Part shown: piece by piece, positions 21,085 through 34,165 of the stretch
Position numbering within the stretch: position 1 is the stretch's first letter
Layout of the letters: each line of letters begins with the position of its first letter
Assembly: GCA_034509735.1 (NCBI GenBank)
Contig: JACGWO010000013.1
Span: 12,544,136-12,608,135 of the forward strand
Direction of reading: 5' to 3'
DNA from: Sesamum alatum
Taxonomy: Eukaryota; Streptophyta; Magnoliopsida; Lamiales; Pedaliaceae
Length of the DNA stretch: 64,000 bases
Notes under the pieces: model-generated
What the model was told of the DNA's origin: nothing
Databases searched by the model: none
Seen by the model: only the letters and a program-made list of their open reading frames with translations
Made by a program: the position numbers and the translations under genes

Positions 21085-24000
21085 ATATCTAAGAACCCAC
21101 TTTCAACCATACTTGAGACAAACAAATTCAATGGAACTAATTACAACGAATGGTTGCGCAATCTCAGGATAGTCCTGGATTACGAGAACCAAGGCTACGT
21201 CATGGACGAGCCTCTCCCTACGACCTTACCGGCAGGATCCACGCCAGAAGAACGTGAGACGTTCGAGACCTGGCATAAGGATAACCGGAAGGTCCGTAGC
21301 GTCATACTTGCTTCAATGACGAATGAGATTCAGAAGCAGTATGAAAGGTTAGACAATGTCCCTTCCATTATGGCTCACCTTAAGGATTGCTATGCATTCC
21401 CGGACCGGCATACTAGGTATGTCGCGACCAAGGCGTTCTTTGGAACCAAAATGACAGAAGAATCCTCTGTACAAGAGCACGGGGTTAAAATGCTTACCCT
21501 GGTGGAAAAGCCCGAGGACCTAAAGGCAGGCCTTGATAATGAAACGTACATAGATGTGATCCTTCAGTCTCTCCCACCCTACTTCGACCAATTTATCGTC
21601 AACTACAACATGAAGGCACTTGAGAAGGGCATTCATGAGTTGATTAATATGTTGGTGCAATACGAGGCAACGACCAAGAAGTCCATGCCTTCAGTATTGT
21701 TTGGAGGTACTTCAACTTCTAAAACGAAAGGCAAGGGTGCCGGACGTTGGAAAAGGAAGAAAGGGAACGGAAAAGCCGTCAAAGCAGCTACGAGCACTAA
21801 AAGTGTTCCCATTGCCAAAGAGGGGAAAGGCAAAGGAAAGGGAAAGGTTGTCTCCAAGCAACAGTCGAAGGCATATGACATATGTATCAATTGCCGTGAG
21901 AAAGAGAATTGGAAGAGGGAGTGCCCCAAGCTCCTCTCGAACCAAGGTATATTTGTGATTGAGGTTAATATGGTCACTAATTCTGCCTCTTGCGTATTAG
22001 ATACCGGCTGTGGAGCTCACATTTGGAATGATTTGCAGGTGCTGAAAAGAAGCAGAAAACTGGGTAGCCGGGATATGATCCTGAAGCTTGGGAATGACAA
22101 GGCCATCTTGGCAGAAGCAGTAGGATCCGCCACTCTAGTAGTTAGTGATAGTATTAGCATAGAATTAGAGCAAGTTTATTTTGTACCTAGTATGATTAAA
22201 AAAAATCATTTCCATTCCATTGTTAGACAATAATGGTTATGAGTTTATGATCAATAAAAATTACTTTTATTTGATGAGGTGTGGAATTGCTCATCTACTT
22301 GGTACACTAAATAACGGGCTCTATATCTTGCAACAAACGAACTTCGTTCTTAACGCTCAACGCAAATGTAAAATAGATAATAACGGGAACGCACGACTGT
22401 GGCACGCTAGGCTAGGTCACATATCCCAAGATAGAATGAAAAGATTGGTAGACTCAAAGAACCTAGAGGTAGGGGAGTTGAGTGAGCTACCAACTTGTGA
22501 ATCTTGTCTAAGAGGGAAGATGACCAAGAAGCCCTTTGTAGGACAAAGCAGGCTTGCCACAGGTCTGTTGGACTTGGTCCATACAGACGTATGTGGGCCA
22601 CTAAGGACGCAGGCCCGAGGTGGGTTCTCCTACTTCATAACCTTTACCGATGATCATTCACGGTATGGTTATGTTTACCTAATGAGGTACAAGTCTAAAG
22701 CTCTTGAGAGGTTTAAAGAATTCAGACTTGAGGTGGAGAACCAGACCAACTGCAAAATTAAAGTCCTATGGTCAGACCGAGGCGGTGAATACCTTAGTAT
22801 CGAGTTCCTTCATTATCTAAAAGAAAATGGTATAATATCTAAATGGACACCTCCTGGGACACCACAATTAAATGGTGCCTCTGAACGGAGGAATCGAACC
22901 CTGTTGGACATGGGTCCATCCGTGATGAGTTTACCAAATTGCCCTTGTCCTTTTGGGGCTACGCATTGGAAACAACGGCCAAGTTGCTAAATTTGGCACC
23001 AACCAGTATATTGACCCAAACACCAAACGAGATATGGCACGGCAAGCCTGCATCCTACAACTACTTGAAAGTGTGGGGTAGCCCCGCATACGTCAAGAGG
23101 TTAGTGGGAGATAAGCTAGAATCCAGGTCTAGCTTATGCAGGTTTGTTGGATACCCTAAAGAAACTGCGGGTTATTACTTTTATGACCCCTTAGAACAAA
23201 AGGGGTTTGTTTCAAGAAATGTAGTGTTCTTGGAGCAAGGCTTCCCAGAGGATATCCAGCCTGATGAACTGATCCTTGAGGAATCAAGTGATGGAATCCA
23301 GTCATCAGAGGTAGCCGCGGAATCCTCACTTAGAGGATTCAGGATAGACACCCGAAGGGCTGACCGACCTCGAGATGTCCAACATGCTACGCATGAAGGA
23401 CAGCCTCAGGAACAGCCAGCCCCGGTTCCTGAACCGCCAGCTCCGATACAGTCAGTGCCTACAGTTACCACTGATGTTCCCATTCTCTGTAGGTCTACTA
23501 GAGAGTCCAGACCTCCAGTGAGATATGGCTTTCTAAATACGACCGGTCTTTCGATAACGATCCTAAGACATACGGAGAAGCGATGTCTGACATCGACTCC
23601 GGGAAATGGCTTGAGGCCATGAAAATCGAAATGGACTCCATGAGCGAGAACCAAGTCTGGAGACTTGTAGATCCACCGAAAGGTGTTAAGCCAGTTGGCT
23701 GTAAGTGGGTCTAGTAGCGCAAACTTTGCGTTGATGGAGAAGTCGCAACTTTTAAGGCTAGGCTAGTAGCTAAGGGATACACTCAACGACCCGGGGTCGA
23801 TTTTGAGAATACCTACTCGCCGGTAGCCATGGCTAAATCCATTCAGATCCTGTTCGCCATAGAAGCATGGTATGACTATGAGATATGGCAGATGGACGTG
23901 AAAACGGTCTTCCTCAATGGTTTCCTTGAGGAAGAGATCTATATGGATCAACCGGAGGGTTTCACAGTCACTGGAGAAGAACAGAAGGTCTGTCGTCTCC

Positions 24001-25134
24001 AGAAGTCCATCTATGGCCTCAAACAAGCATCCCGAAGTTGGAACATTCGCTTTGATGAAGTAATACGGGGCTATGACTTCATCAAAAACGAATCCGACCC
24101 TTGTATGTACAAGAAGGTCAGTGGGAGCTCTATAGTGTTCCTAGTGCTTTATGTGGATGACATTCGACTCATTGGTAATGATATTAGAATGTTGGGTGAC
24201 ACAAAAGCATGGTTATTAGCCCAGTTTTCCATGAATGATTTGGGTGAAGCCTCCTACATCCTAGGCATCCAGAGGTCAGGGACAGATCTAAAAGGATGTT
24301 AGGGCTCATTCAAAACTCGTATATGGAGAAAGTCCTAAAGAGATATCGAATGGACAACTCCAAACGAGGATTCCTTCCCATGAGGCATGGGATCAAGTTA
24401 TCCAAGAAACAGTCCCCGCAGACTGATGAGGAACTTGAAAGGATGAAAGTCATTCCCTATGCTTCTGCCGTAGGTAGCATCCGATATGCGGTCTACTGCA
24501 CAAGGCCTGACATCGCCTACGCTTTGAGCGTAACAAGCAGATATCAGTCTTGTGCAGGAGAGGCACATTGCAATGCTGTTAAGGGCATCCTTAAGTACCT
24601 AATGAGGACTAAGGAAATGTTCTTAGTCTATGGCAATGGAGAACTGATCCTGGAAGGCTTTAGCGACGCTAGCTTCCAGTCTGATGACGATGATGCCAAG
24701 TCTCAATCGGGTTATGTATTCAGGCTCAATGGAGGAGTAGTGGCTTGGAAAAGTTCCAAGCAAGCAACCACTACTGACTCCACCACAGAGGCCGAATACA
24801 TAGCAGCTTCAGAAGATGCCAATGAAGCGGTTTGGATGAGAAACTACATCCAAGAGTTGGGTGTGGTGCCTAGCATCGTCGAGCCCGTTGTCATCTTTTG
24901 TGATAACAACGGTGCAATAGCACAAGCAAAGGAACCGATATCTCATCACCGTTCCAAACACATTCTTAGACGCTACCATCTTCTTAGAGAAATGGTAGGA
25001 AGAGCAACGTTCGGATAGACCGAGTCAACTCAGCAGACAACATAACAGAATCGCTGACAAAGCCTATGTCGCAGAGCGCTCATACCCAATATCTTGAGAA
25101 GATGGGGATTAGACATATGGGCGATTGGCTTTAA
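21085..25134 (+). pseudogene. Copia gag-pol of B, all domains, decayed
   Basis: The only copy covering Gag, PR, INT, RT and RNase H in order. The start codon has become ATA (21085-21087). The zinc knuckle has lost its His (CINCREKENWKREC). The protease DTGCGAH is present near 22003. Frameshifts occur near 22209, 22915 and 23550, a stop at 23713, then more shifts near 24285 and 25000. RT keeps QMDVKTVFLNGFLEEEIY and YVDDIRLIG (23890-24180). RNase H keeps DASFQSD, TEAEY and HRSKHI (24665-24965). The frame's natural stop is TAA at 25132-25134, about 16 bases before the LTR. Inactive. Confidence 0.88.
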
Positions 25135-25150
25135 AGGTCACGTGTGAGAT
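25135..25150 (+). other. Degraded polypurine tract of B
   Basis: The 16 bases between the pol stop and the right LTR (ending GTGTGAGAT) sit where the plus-strand primer tract belongs. The tract is purine-biased but broken by pyrimidines. Confidence 0.45.
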
Positions 25151-26919
25151 TGTTAGAATAGGTGACCATATAGCTAAACGTGGCGGGCAAGATGTAACCT
25201 ATGTCTAGACACTTTCAGTGTTTTGATAAATTTATTAATGAATAAAGAAGTGAATTCATTTGGCATTACTTTGTTTGCGTTCACTTTAATCTGCATTACG
25301 TATCTGTTCACTACGCGAACAAAGCCCACGGGCTGGAAACATGTTTCGAGGATTGGGACTACGCTTGGAGGTAGGTCCATGAAATCAGTCCCGCCGAATC
25401 AGTCCGGAAATATCCAAGTCAAGGAATCTCGAAAATGGGTACCGAGATTCCCCTTGAGACTTGCACTAAGCATCTGCTGTCATATTTCATCGATGGGGAC
25501 GAGGGTCGTCTAAGCAGTGTTAGTGGGTTAGCCTGCTAGGGAGCAGCTGACTGAGGTGACTCGCGGGAACCGTCTGTTGGAGGACCTTGAGTAGGGTCAG
25601 CTAAGTATGACGTGTGTTCCCGGTTCCAACGGTACAGGTCAAGTCCTTTGGCTTGAGGAATTGCTGAGTTTACCTGTATATCAGGTCTGTATCTTAGATA
25701 TGGTGAGAGATTGTCGAGAAGCACTTGAGTAGTCATAAGCCATGTCTAGTGCAGCTCTGGTGTGCAAAGTGACAGTAGTTTCCAAGAAAGGATTTGTCTC
25801 CTGTCAAAGGCATTGACAGTTGAGTCTCACATATGCTCTGTGTCTTGTCCCTAAAATCATTGGCCATAGTAACTGAACAGAAGGGAAGGTTTCCCTTGCG
25901 GCGTTTAGTAAGGACAGACCGACACTTAGGTCCAAAATGGGTACCTGCATTTTTCTGTGCCCTAGACCCTAGGTGGTGAGACCGTAGACAGAAGGACGAG
26001 TGTACTGTTAGAGCCTAAATGTTATCCCGAATATTCACCTAGTCTCTAGTGCCATGGACCGTTGCTAGATGGCCACCCATGGTAACGGACGGATTCTAGG
26101 AATTCAACCAAGTCTAGCTGAAAGGTGAACCTAAAGAGTCACACACAATCTACACACACTAATGATTTAATTTATAATTAAATATTGGAGAAAAGGAATA
26201 ATTAAATTGGATTTAATCGGGTCCTTTATTTTCTTGGAGAATTAATTCCTTTTATTTGATAAAAGGGATTAATCTAATAAATTAGATTTATTAGAAAATT
26301 AATTTAATGGGCCTAGAATAAATATTTATATTTATTATATTTATTTATTTGGCCTTTGGAATATTTAAATAGGTTTTAAATATTCAATTAAATTAAATTA
26401 ACGATTGTGATGAAATTCCAACACACACACACACACACAAAATTTTCGGCTCTCCCTCTCTCCCCACTCGTCCGCCCCCTCTCTCTCTCTCTCAAGAAAA
26501 TACCTTTTCTTGTTCTTTTGTTTTTGGAACAATTGAACTTAGGAGAATTAATACCGTTAATTAACAACGTGTGATTAATTCATCCTCTCCAAATATTACT
26601 TGTTCGTTCGCTAGCACGACGTGCAAGATACGTGGGTGCAAAACGGGGAACAACGCGAGTACCGGTTAGAAGACGAAAACGACAATCGGTATGTTCCGAT
26701 TTAATTATTCGTTCCTCTTTAATTTTAATCCCTATGGCCTCCATGATTATTTTTGTATGCTTTTAATTCATGTGATACACTGAACACCCGGGAAACTTCA
26801 AGGGTGCACCCCTTGAACGTGTTCTTTAATTAATTCAAAGCATATTTTAATTTTTGTATTATTTTTTATACCGCGCTTCCGCATTCACGCTATTTCCCGG
26901 GACGATCCACAATCTTTCA
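25151..26919 (+). repeat. Right LTR of B (1769 bp), promoter deleted
   Basis: TGTTAG...CTTTCA ends, preceded by the end of pol and followed by AACTC and the PR region of A. It shares the W-box/TATA deletion of the left LTR (near 26400-26408). It also lacks 45 bases present in the left LTR between two GGTG copies, which with two tiny gaps accounts for the whole 48-base length difference. Confidence 0.9.
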
Positions 26920-29366
26920 AACTCTGCCTCTTTGGGTATTAGATACCGGCTGTGGAGCTCACATTTGCAATGATTTGTAGGTGCGGAAAAGAAGTAGAAA
27001 ATTGGGTAGCGGGGACATGATCCTGAACCTTGGGAATGGCAAGGCCATCTCGGCAGAAGCAGTAGGATCCGCCACCCTAGTAATTAGTGATCGTTTTAGT
27101 GTAGAGTTAGAGAAAGTTTATTATGTACCTAGTATGATTAAAAAATCTTTTCCATTCCGTTGTTAGACAATAGTGGATATGAGTTTATGATCAATAAAAA
27201 TTGCTTTTATTTGATGAGGTGTGGAATTGCTCATCTGCTTGGTACACTGAATAATGGGCTCTATATCTTACAATAAACGAACTTCGTTCTAAACGCTCAA
27301 ACACAAACGTAAAATACATAACAACAGGAATGCACGACTGTGGCACGCTAGGCTAGGTCACATATCCCAAGACAGGATGAAAAGATTGGTAGACTCAAAG
27401 AACCTAGAGGTAGGGGACTTGAGTGAGCTACCAACTTGTGAATCCTGTCTAAGAGGGAAAATGACCAAGAGGCCATTTGTAGGACAAAGCATGCTTGCCA
27501 CAGGTCTATTGGACCTGGTCCATACAGACGTATGTGGACCACTAAGGATGCAGGCCCGAGGTAGGTTCTTCTACTTCGTAACCTTCACCGATAATCACGG
27601 TATGGTTATGTATACTTGATGAGGTATAATTCTGAAGCTCTTGAGAGGTTTAAAAGAATTCAGACTTGAAGTCGAGAACCAAACCGGCTGGAAAATTAAA
27701 GTCCTACAGTCAGACCGAGGCGGAGAGTACCTTAGTACTGAGTTCCTTGATTATCTTAAAGAAAATGGTATAATATCTGAATGGACACCACCTAGGACAC
27801 TACTGTTGAATGATGTCTCTGAAAGGAGGAATCGAACCCTGATGGACATGGTTCGATCCATGATGAGTTTTACCAATTTGCCCTTGTCCTTTTGGGGCTA
27901 CGCATTGGAGACTGCGGCCAAGTTATTAAATTTGGCGCCAACCAGTGTATTGACCCAAACGCTATATGAAATATGGCACGACAAGCTTGCGTCCTACAAC
28001 TACTTGAAAGTGTGGGGTAGCCCTGCATATGTCAAGAGGCTAGTGGGAGACAAGCTAGAATCTAGGTCTAGCTTGTGCAGGTTCGTTGGGTACCCTAAAG
28101 AAAGTGCAGGTTATTACTTCTTTGACCCCTTGGAACAAAAGGTATTTGTTTCAAGGAACGCAGTGTTCTTGGAACAAGGCTTTCCAGAGGATATCTAACC
28201 TGATGAACTGATCCTTGAAGAATCAAGTGATGGAAACCAGTCATCAGAGGAAGCCGCGGATTCCTCACTTAGAGGATTCAGGATAGATACCCGAAAGACT
28301 GACCAACCTCGGGAAGTCCAGCATGCTAAGCATGAAGGACAGCCACAGGAGGGGCCAACCTCAGTACCTGAACCGCCAACTCCTATACAATCAACGCCCA
28401 CAATCACCACTGACGTTCCCATTCTCCGTAGGTCAACTAGAGAGTCTCGACCTCCGGTGAGATATGGCTTTCTAAATACGACCAGTCTGCTGGATAAGGA
28501 TCCTAAGACGTACGGGGAAGCAATGTTTGACATCGACTCCGGGAAATGGCTTGAGGCCATGAAAATCGAAATGGACTCCATGAGCGAGAACCAAGTCTGG
28601 ACACTTGTAGACCCACCGAAAGGGGTTAAGGCAGTTGACTGTAAGTGGGTCTATAAGCGCAAACTTGGCGTTGATGGAGAAGTCACAACCTTTAAGGCTA
28701 GGCTAGTAGCTAAAGGGTACACTGAACGACCGTGGGTCGATTTTGAGGACACCTACTCGCCAGTAGCCATGGCTAAGTTCATTTGGATCCTGCTTGCCAT
28801 AGCAGCATGGTATGACTATGAGATATGGCAGATGGATGTGAAAATGGCTTTCCTTAATGGTTTCATTGAGGAAGAGATCTACATGGATCAGCCGGAGGGT
28901 TTCACTGTCACCGGAGAATAACAGAAGGTCTGTCGTCTCCAGAAGTCCATCTATGGCCTCAAACAAGCATCCTGAAGCTGGAGCATTTGCTTTGATGAAG
29001 TAATACGGGGTTATAATTTCATTAAAAACGAATCCGACCCTTGTGTATACAAGAAGGTCATTGGGAGCTCAATAGTGTTCCTAGTGCTTTATGTGGATGA
29101 CATTCTACTCATAGCTAATGACGTTAGAATGTTGGGTGACAGAAAAGCATGGTTATCAACTCAGTTTTCTATGAAGGATTTGGGTGAAGCCTCCTACATT
29201 CTAGGCATCCAGATTGTCAGGGACAGATCTAAGAGAATGTTAGGATTCACCCAAAACTCGTATATGGAGAAAGTCAAGAAAAGGTTTCGGATGGACAACT
29301 CCAAACGAGGATTCCTTCCCATAAGGCATGGGATCAAGTTATCCAAGAAACAGTCCCCGCAGACTA
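26920..29366 (+). pseudogene. Copia PR-INT-RT of A, right part
   Basis: Continues the gag of A after B. It covers PR (DTGCGAH near 26946), the integrase zinc-binding and core regions (27310-27860; second catalytic Asp context QSDRGGEY), the integrase C-terminal region (to 28198), a Pro/Gln-rich linker, and RT with QMDVKMAFLNGFIEEE (28830-28880) and LYVDDILLIAND (29090-29120). Damage includes an inserted T near 26932, stops near 27275, 28196 and 28919, and frameshifts near 27600-27650. It ends within the RT C-terminus at 29366 and is replaced by minus-strand sequence; RNase H and a 3' LTR are not seen. Confidence 0.87.
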
Positions 29367-31743
29367 CCATGACTAAGTCTTTGAAAAGCTCAATTCATGA
29401 TATGTATGTGGGAACCCTAAAATGTCATGGAGAATTTTCGTGAGTTACGGTTTTGTGTTTTAGTGATTCCTAATGCCTTGAATTCATCCATGAATCAAGA
29501 TATTACACACTTAAACACTTGGAACGCCATTTCTACTCCCACTGATCACCTAACGTTGTTTAAGACCGAGTCATGCTCCGTGTGAGCTCGTCAAAACGAA
29601 TATTCCAGTTAAGCGGTGTTTCAAACCCGGTTTGAATTTCCTAGCGGATTCTATGGATCCTTTCCATGAATCCTACTACGATGTCCAACATCATGTTCCG
29701 CAAGTCATTTTGATTTCTATCCAATTTTGTTCGAACTTAACCCGATCGCTCGTACCTCTACGACATTCGGGTTTGTTCTTAAGGGGACTGGAATGTGATC
29801 AGTTTAAGTAGGAAATGCGATTATAAGCAACGTTAGCATTATCCTGCCGTAAACCTACACAAACCATACACCAAGTCTCATTTGTCTCCCACTAGCCCCT
29901 TGACGTATGTAGGATCCTTCTACATGCTCAAGGACTTTGTCGGACACAGGCTTGCCAAACCATTGCTCCTTGTGCGTGACTCCTAGCAAAGTGCCACGTT
30001 CCTTACGTTGGAAATTTTGAGTCTACGTCTTCACGGGCTAAGGTAATTGGGTGAAACTTCGATCAACCTCCATCCAACGAGGCTTGATCGTTCCCTTTAT
30101 CAGAGACCGTCATCTTGGCCTTTATAGAAAACGTTTCATTGAGAATTCCATTCTCAACTGGATGCTCAAGAGCTCCCACTAAATACACGGGCATTTCGAT
30201 CCTATCGAAACAGGTTTAATTTTGCGACCATTTATGGTTCACCACCTCAAGTCTAATTCCCAATCCTCCTGTGGGACTTTTAGACTTTTGAACCCTCTTA
30301 TGGTCTTGTGTATTAGTAACCTACAGTTGTCTTATTGGATCCCTTCCAATAGACTATTTGGCAAGCCTACTTTGTCCAACAAGGAGCTTTCGGACTTTCT
30401 TCTTTATAAAAGACTCGTAAATTTAGTCGATTCGAATCATCTATTTCTAGATTCATCGAACATTCCAATTTGCTTATCTTTTAATAAGAAGAAACGTCCT
30501 AGCTGTTGTACATGCCAAATTTGTAAGTTGGTCTTGATTAATCCATTTAGATAATTTGAATTTTGAGTATCCATAAACCTTTTATGGGATGGTGTTATAG
30601 GAATTTACGTGTAACTACTAGCAAACATGAATCAATATTCAATAATTTTGTTTGATCAAATACGTATGTAATAAAACCTTTGTCCAACAAAGAGACATAC
30701 TTTTGATCATGCTAGGTTACGTAATTCCTGTATTATCCTAACGTGATCACGATTATGGGCCTAACAAGTCTCTAGTCCTTTTTATCAATGGACCTTGCCA
30801 TTGTTGAATCGTAGAAACTTTTCTTAGCTTTCAAGTCCTTATTCACTTTCTGCAAACCACCCGCAGATTAGTGATAGGAATGGTATCAAATACCAAATAG
30901 AGAAAAAGTGATCATGTCAATATTCAATATCAAATTTTACCTACATTGGAGAGAGGTTTAGGATACTCTCTTTTCCAATGGCCCTCTTAACGACAGTGAA
31001 TGCTTACGTTCTTAGAATCTATGAACTTGACTGCTGAACCTTTTGCCCTTTCCTTTACCTCCACCTTGTGTTGTAAAGGAACAACACTTGAAGTGCTTAA
31101 TAGTTGATGTCACCTTACCCTTCTTCCTCTTTTGGCGTCTGGCACCCTTGTCTTTCACCATGGAGGTTGAAGCCTCTCCTACTAGTACCGACGGTGCAGA
31201 TTTTGCAATCGTTGCTTCGTACTAGACCAACATAATTACCAACCTATGAAGATCTTTTCTAAGCTCATTCATGTTGATAATTAATGGTTCGTAGGAGGGA
31301 GGAAGAGACTGAAAGATCATGTCAATGTACGTCTCTTTTCCAAGACTGACGTGGAGGTCTTTTGAGCTTCTCCACTAGGGATTGCATTATCACTCCATGT
31401 TCTTTGTACCGATATCCCTTCCGTCATCTTAGCTCCAAACATGCCTTCGTTGCATTTTACCCTACATGCTGGTCCGGGACCATACAGACATGATGCAAAC
31501 GAAGCATAGTTTTGAGCTAACATCATGATATCCTACTTGCCGGTGGTCATCCTTCAACTTTTGAACGCCAAGCGTTGCCTTAGTTGTCGACCCCTCCGGC
31601 AAGCACTGAGGAACGTCCTCATCCGGTTATGTGAGTTAAGGTTCTGGAAATCTAAGACCATCTTAAGATTTCGCAGTCAATTCGTGTAGTTGGTTCCCTT
31701 TTAATGAGCCTCTTAGTGATGTGTTTGGTGGATTCTTAGACAT
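29367..31743 (-). pseudogene. Decayed copia gag-pol of F
   Basis: ATG at 31743-31741 is followed by MSKNP-like codons. Recognisable blocks are Gag (31700-31260), the Lys-rich linker (31200-31050), a broken zinc-knuckle region (31010-30960) and, further left, integrase and RT-linked stretches with the same order as E2 but saturated with stops and small gaps. At about 2.4 kb it is far shorter than a full copia gag-pol, so large internal deletions are likely. Assignment of the left 1 kb rests on its parallel with 36400-37700 of element G rather than on readable protein. Confidence 0.65.
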
Positions 31744-34152
31744 TCACAACATACATATAAAGCAGAAAATAATAAGCAGAGTGAAGTAATATTTTCGTTA
31801 AGTCTCGGTCTTTAGTCGTTAACCTCTCCCACTATTTCTACGAAAACACGGCACTCTCAAACGTTGTTTTCGGGAAATCCTTTCCTTGTGGGCTCGGGAT
31901 CCACAACGATCTCCCTGATACCCCGCTTTTACGATTCGCATGGGAAAAAACCTGTGGGAGGTATTCCATACCATTCTCATTCCACGAGATTCCCAAGATA
32001 ATTGCCTCACCCTTTCACGTGATCCCGAGGACTCCAAGTGAATCACGTTATTCGGGGCGTTAGACCCGACCCAATCAACTGATTCATAGACTCACTGCTA
32101 CCTCCACGACTCGTGAGACAGGTAACAGCAGTCTACTCATCGTTCATGACAAAGTGCAGCTTCTTTTAAGCACGATAGTCGTGCCACGACTCGTGAGACC
32201 ACGCTATCGACCTAAAAGATCTTCCTCACTTTTGCCATGGATGGAAGGCTTGGACAGACTCCCAGAGTCCTAGTCCATTTATTAAGGGTCTATATTTAAC
32301 TTGGTTTAACCAAGTGAGAGTTTTGATAGAACGAGACCTCATCACATATTAAGTATTGCATTGCATGCGTTATGGCAGAAATATTCTAAGCGTGAATGTA
32401 ACCATACATAAAGCATATAGAATAATCATAAGCATATAATACGCATTGCATGCAAAATAAAGCCTAGCACGCCCCTGTAGGATGATCACAAGCCCAAACC
32501 TATGCGACCCACTGAGCCTGCAGTGGATCTATAGTCAATCTAAGGGTAGGCCCTATGCTATTACAAGTTTTAATAACCCATTACATGCAATGGGCCTTGT
32601 AAGTCCTCTTTATCTTCTTGGGCTCTCCATCGTGGGCCTACACCGGGCTTCTTCTCCATGGATCCTCCGTGGGCCATCTGATGGCAACCTCCATGGGCCT
32701 CCAACACCTTTGGGCTTCTCTTCTCTTGCAGCTTTTATTTACAAAAAAATAAAACCTCACCACTAATTCTACTCTCATTACATCATAAAATAAGAAACCC
32801 CAATTAAACATTTGGGGGGAGTACATGAGGAGGGAGAGAGAAAGCCTTATTATTCCAAGGCAACTAGAAGAGAGACAGAGAGGAAAATAAAGAGGCACAC
32901 AGGCCACATCCCAACAAATGAATGTAAATAAACCATACATGCGGTTTAGGGGCTTTGTGATCATCCTTTATCAAAAATCAATTAACACAAATAGCACAAA
33001 TACATATACCACATAAAATATGCTATACCAACATCCATGATAATCCATACCATAAAATAAATGTAGAAATTACATGTAAAATATTCACACCAAATATAGG
33101 ATAATGGTGCAACCTATGCACAACGATTTTTGTTGAAAAATCCTTTTCCATAATTAACAAGGTAATATTAATTCTATGAAATATAAAATCTCAACCAAAA
33201 TTAAAATGCCCCGAGTTAATTAATTTAGAAAAATTCCCAGAATTATACAGAAAAATCAAATTTTCTGAAAACGCACGAAAACTACGAAAAACCGAAAAAC
33301 AGTCCACAACCATCGGCCAGGCGCACAGCCTGCACAGGACACGCGCCTGCCGTCTGCAGTGCGGCCTCCCTGCCGACCACCACCGTTTTTCATGTTTAAA
33401 TGTTTTTTTGCAATTAAATTTCTGAAACACAAAACTCAACAATTCAAGAATATGCCCATTTATTCAAGAATTCCAAAATCCAACAATTTATGCAATATTA
33501 ATACATGTCAAGATCTACTCATACCCAAGCCATAAAATAACCATGATGTCCAACATCATAAATCACAGAAATTATTGCGAAATTTCACAGATGAATTTTG
33601 ATCATTGGTGCAACCATTGCAAAAATTAAATCTTGTTAGGAAACCCTTTCCTCATCAACCAAGCAATATTTATTTTAGGAAATTTCAAAATCTCAAAAAT
33701 AAATATTCTAAGTCAACGGGTTCAGAATAATGCAGAAAATATCATAAAAAATAATTCAGTAAAAAAAGTTTTAAAAACGAGCCAAAAACGGGAGAGAAAA
33801 GGAAAACGGCACAGCCGGCCGCCCAGGCGCGCGCGCGCAACGCACCCATGCCTGGGCGCGCTGGCCGGGCGCGCGCAGGCCCCTGCCTGCACGCGCGGCC
33901 AGCGTGCTGCTGCTGCCGGTTCCCTGTTTTTCACTCTTTTTCGACTTTTTCATGCTATTTTCTGAACCACAAGATAAATTCAACCCTAGAACATGTATTA
34001 ACACATTCAAGAAAACCAAGATCCAAAATCCCATGCAAAATTAAACGCCAATAAATATCTACGATAAACATGCTATAAACGTAAATTAAAACACGTTTAT
34101 CATGCTTAAACGCACATAGCACATAGAGTTCTAGGCCTATACACCAAACTGG
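31744..34152 (-). other. Leader of F
   Basis: Holds the paired CACGACTCGTG at 32105-32115 and 32185-32195, a CCACTG-CAGTGG-like hairpin (about 32509-32526), AT-rich stretches, and a short CpG-rich tract near 33800-33925, with a second weak GC patch near 33310-33380. No gene seen. Confidence 0.7.
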
Positions 34153-34164
34153 GCTCTGATACCA
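34153..34164 (-). other. Primer binding site (F)
   Basis: TGGTATCAGAGC on the minus strand, one base from the LTR end at 34166. Confidence 0.88.
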
Positions 34165-34165
34165 C

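Larger units (their letters stand above)
15673..26919 (+). mobile_element. Ty1-copia element B, rearranged, nested in A
   Basis: LTRs at 15673-17489 and 25151-26919 are flanked on the outside by AACTC on both sides. Between them lie a scrambled pol region (17490-19130), a leader (19131-21084) and a decayed gag-pol with all domains (21085-25134). The PBS expected after the left LTR is absent; that LTR is followed by sequence matching the pol of A instead. Both LTRs share a deletion that removes the W-boxes and the TATA box. Confidence 0.7.
13842..29366 (+). mobile_element. Ty1-copia element A, split by B and by the E3 nest
   Basis: Plus-strand pieces of one copia element: second half of the leader (13842-14776), gag (14777-15672), and after the B insertion PR, INT and RT (26920-29366). 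The outer flanks of B read AACTC on both sides and the coding pieces are collinear across it. The 5' LTR and early leader would lie left of the E1-E3 nest; RNase H and the 3' LTR are missing at 29366, where minus-strand sequence of element F begins. Confidence 0.75.
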
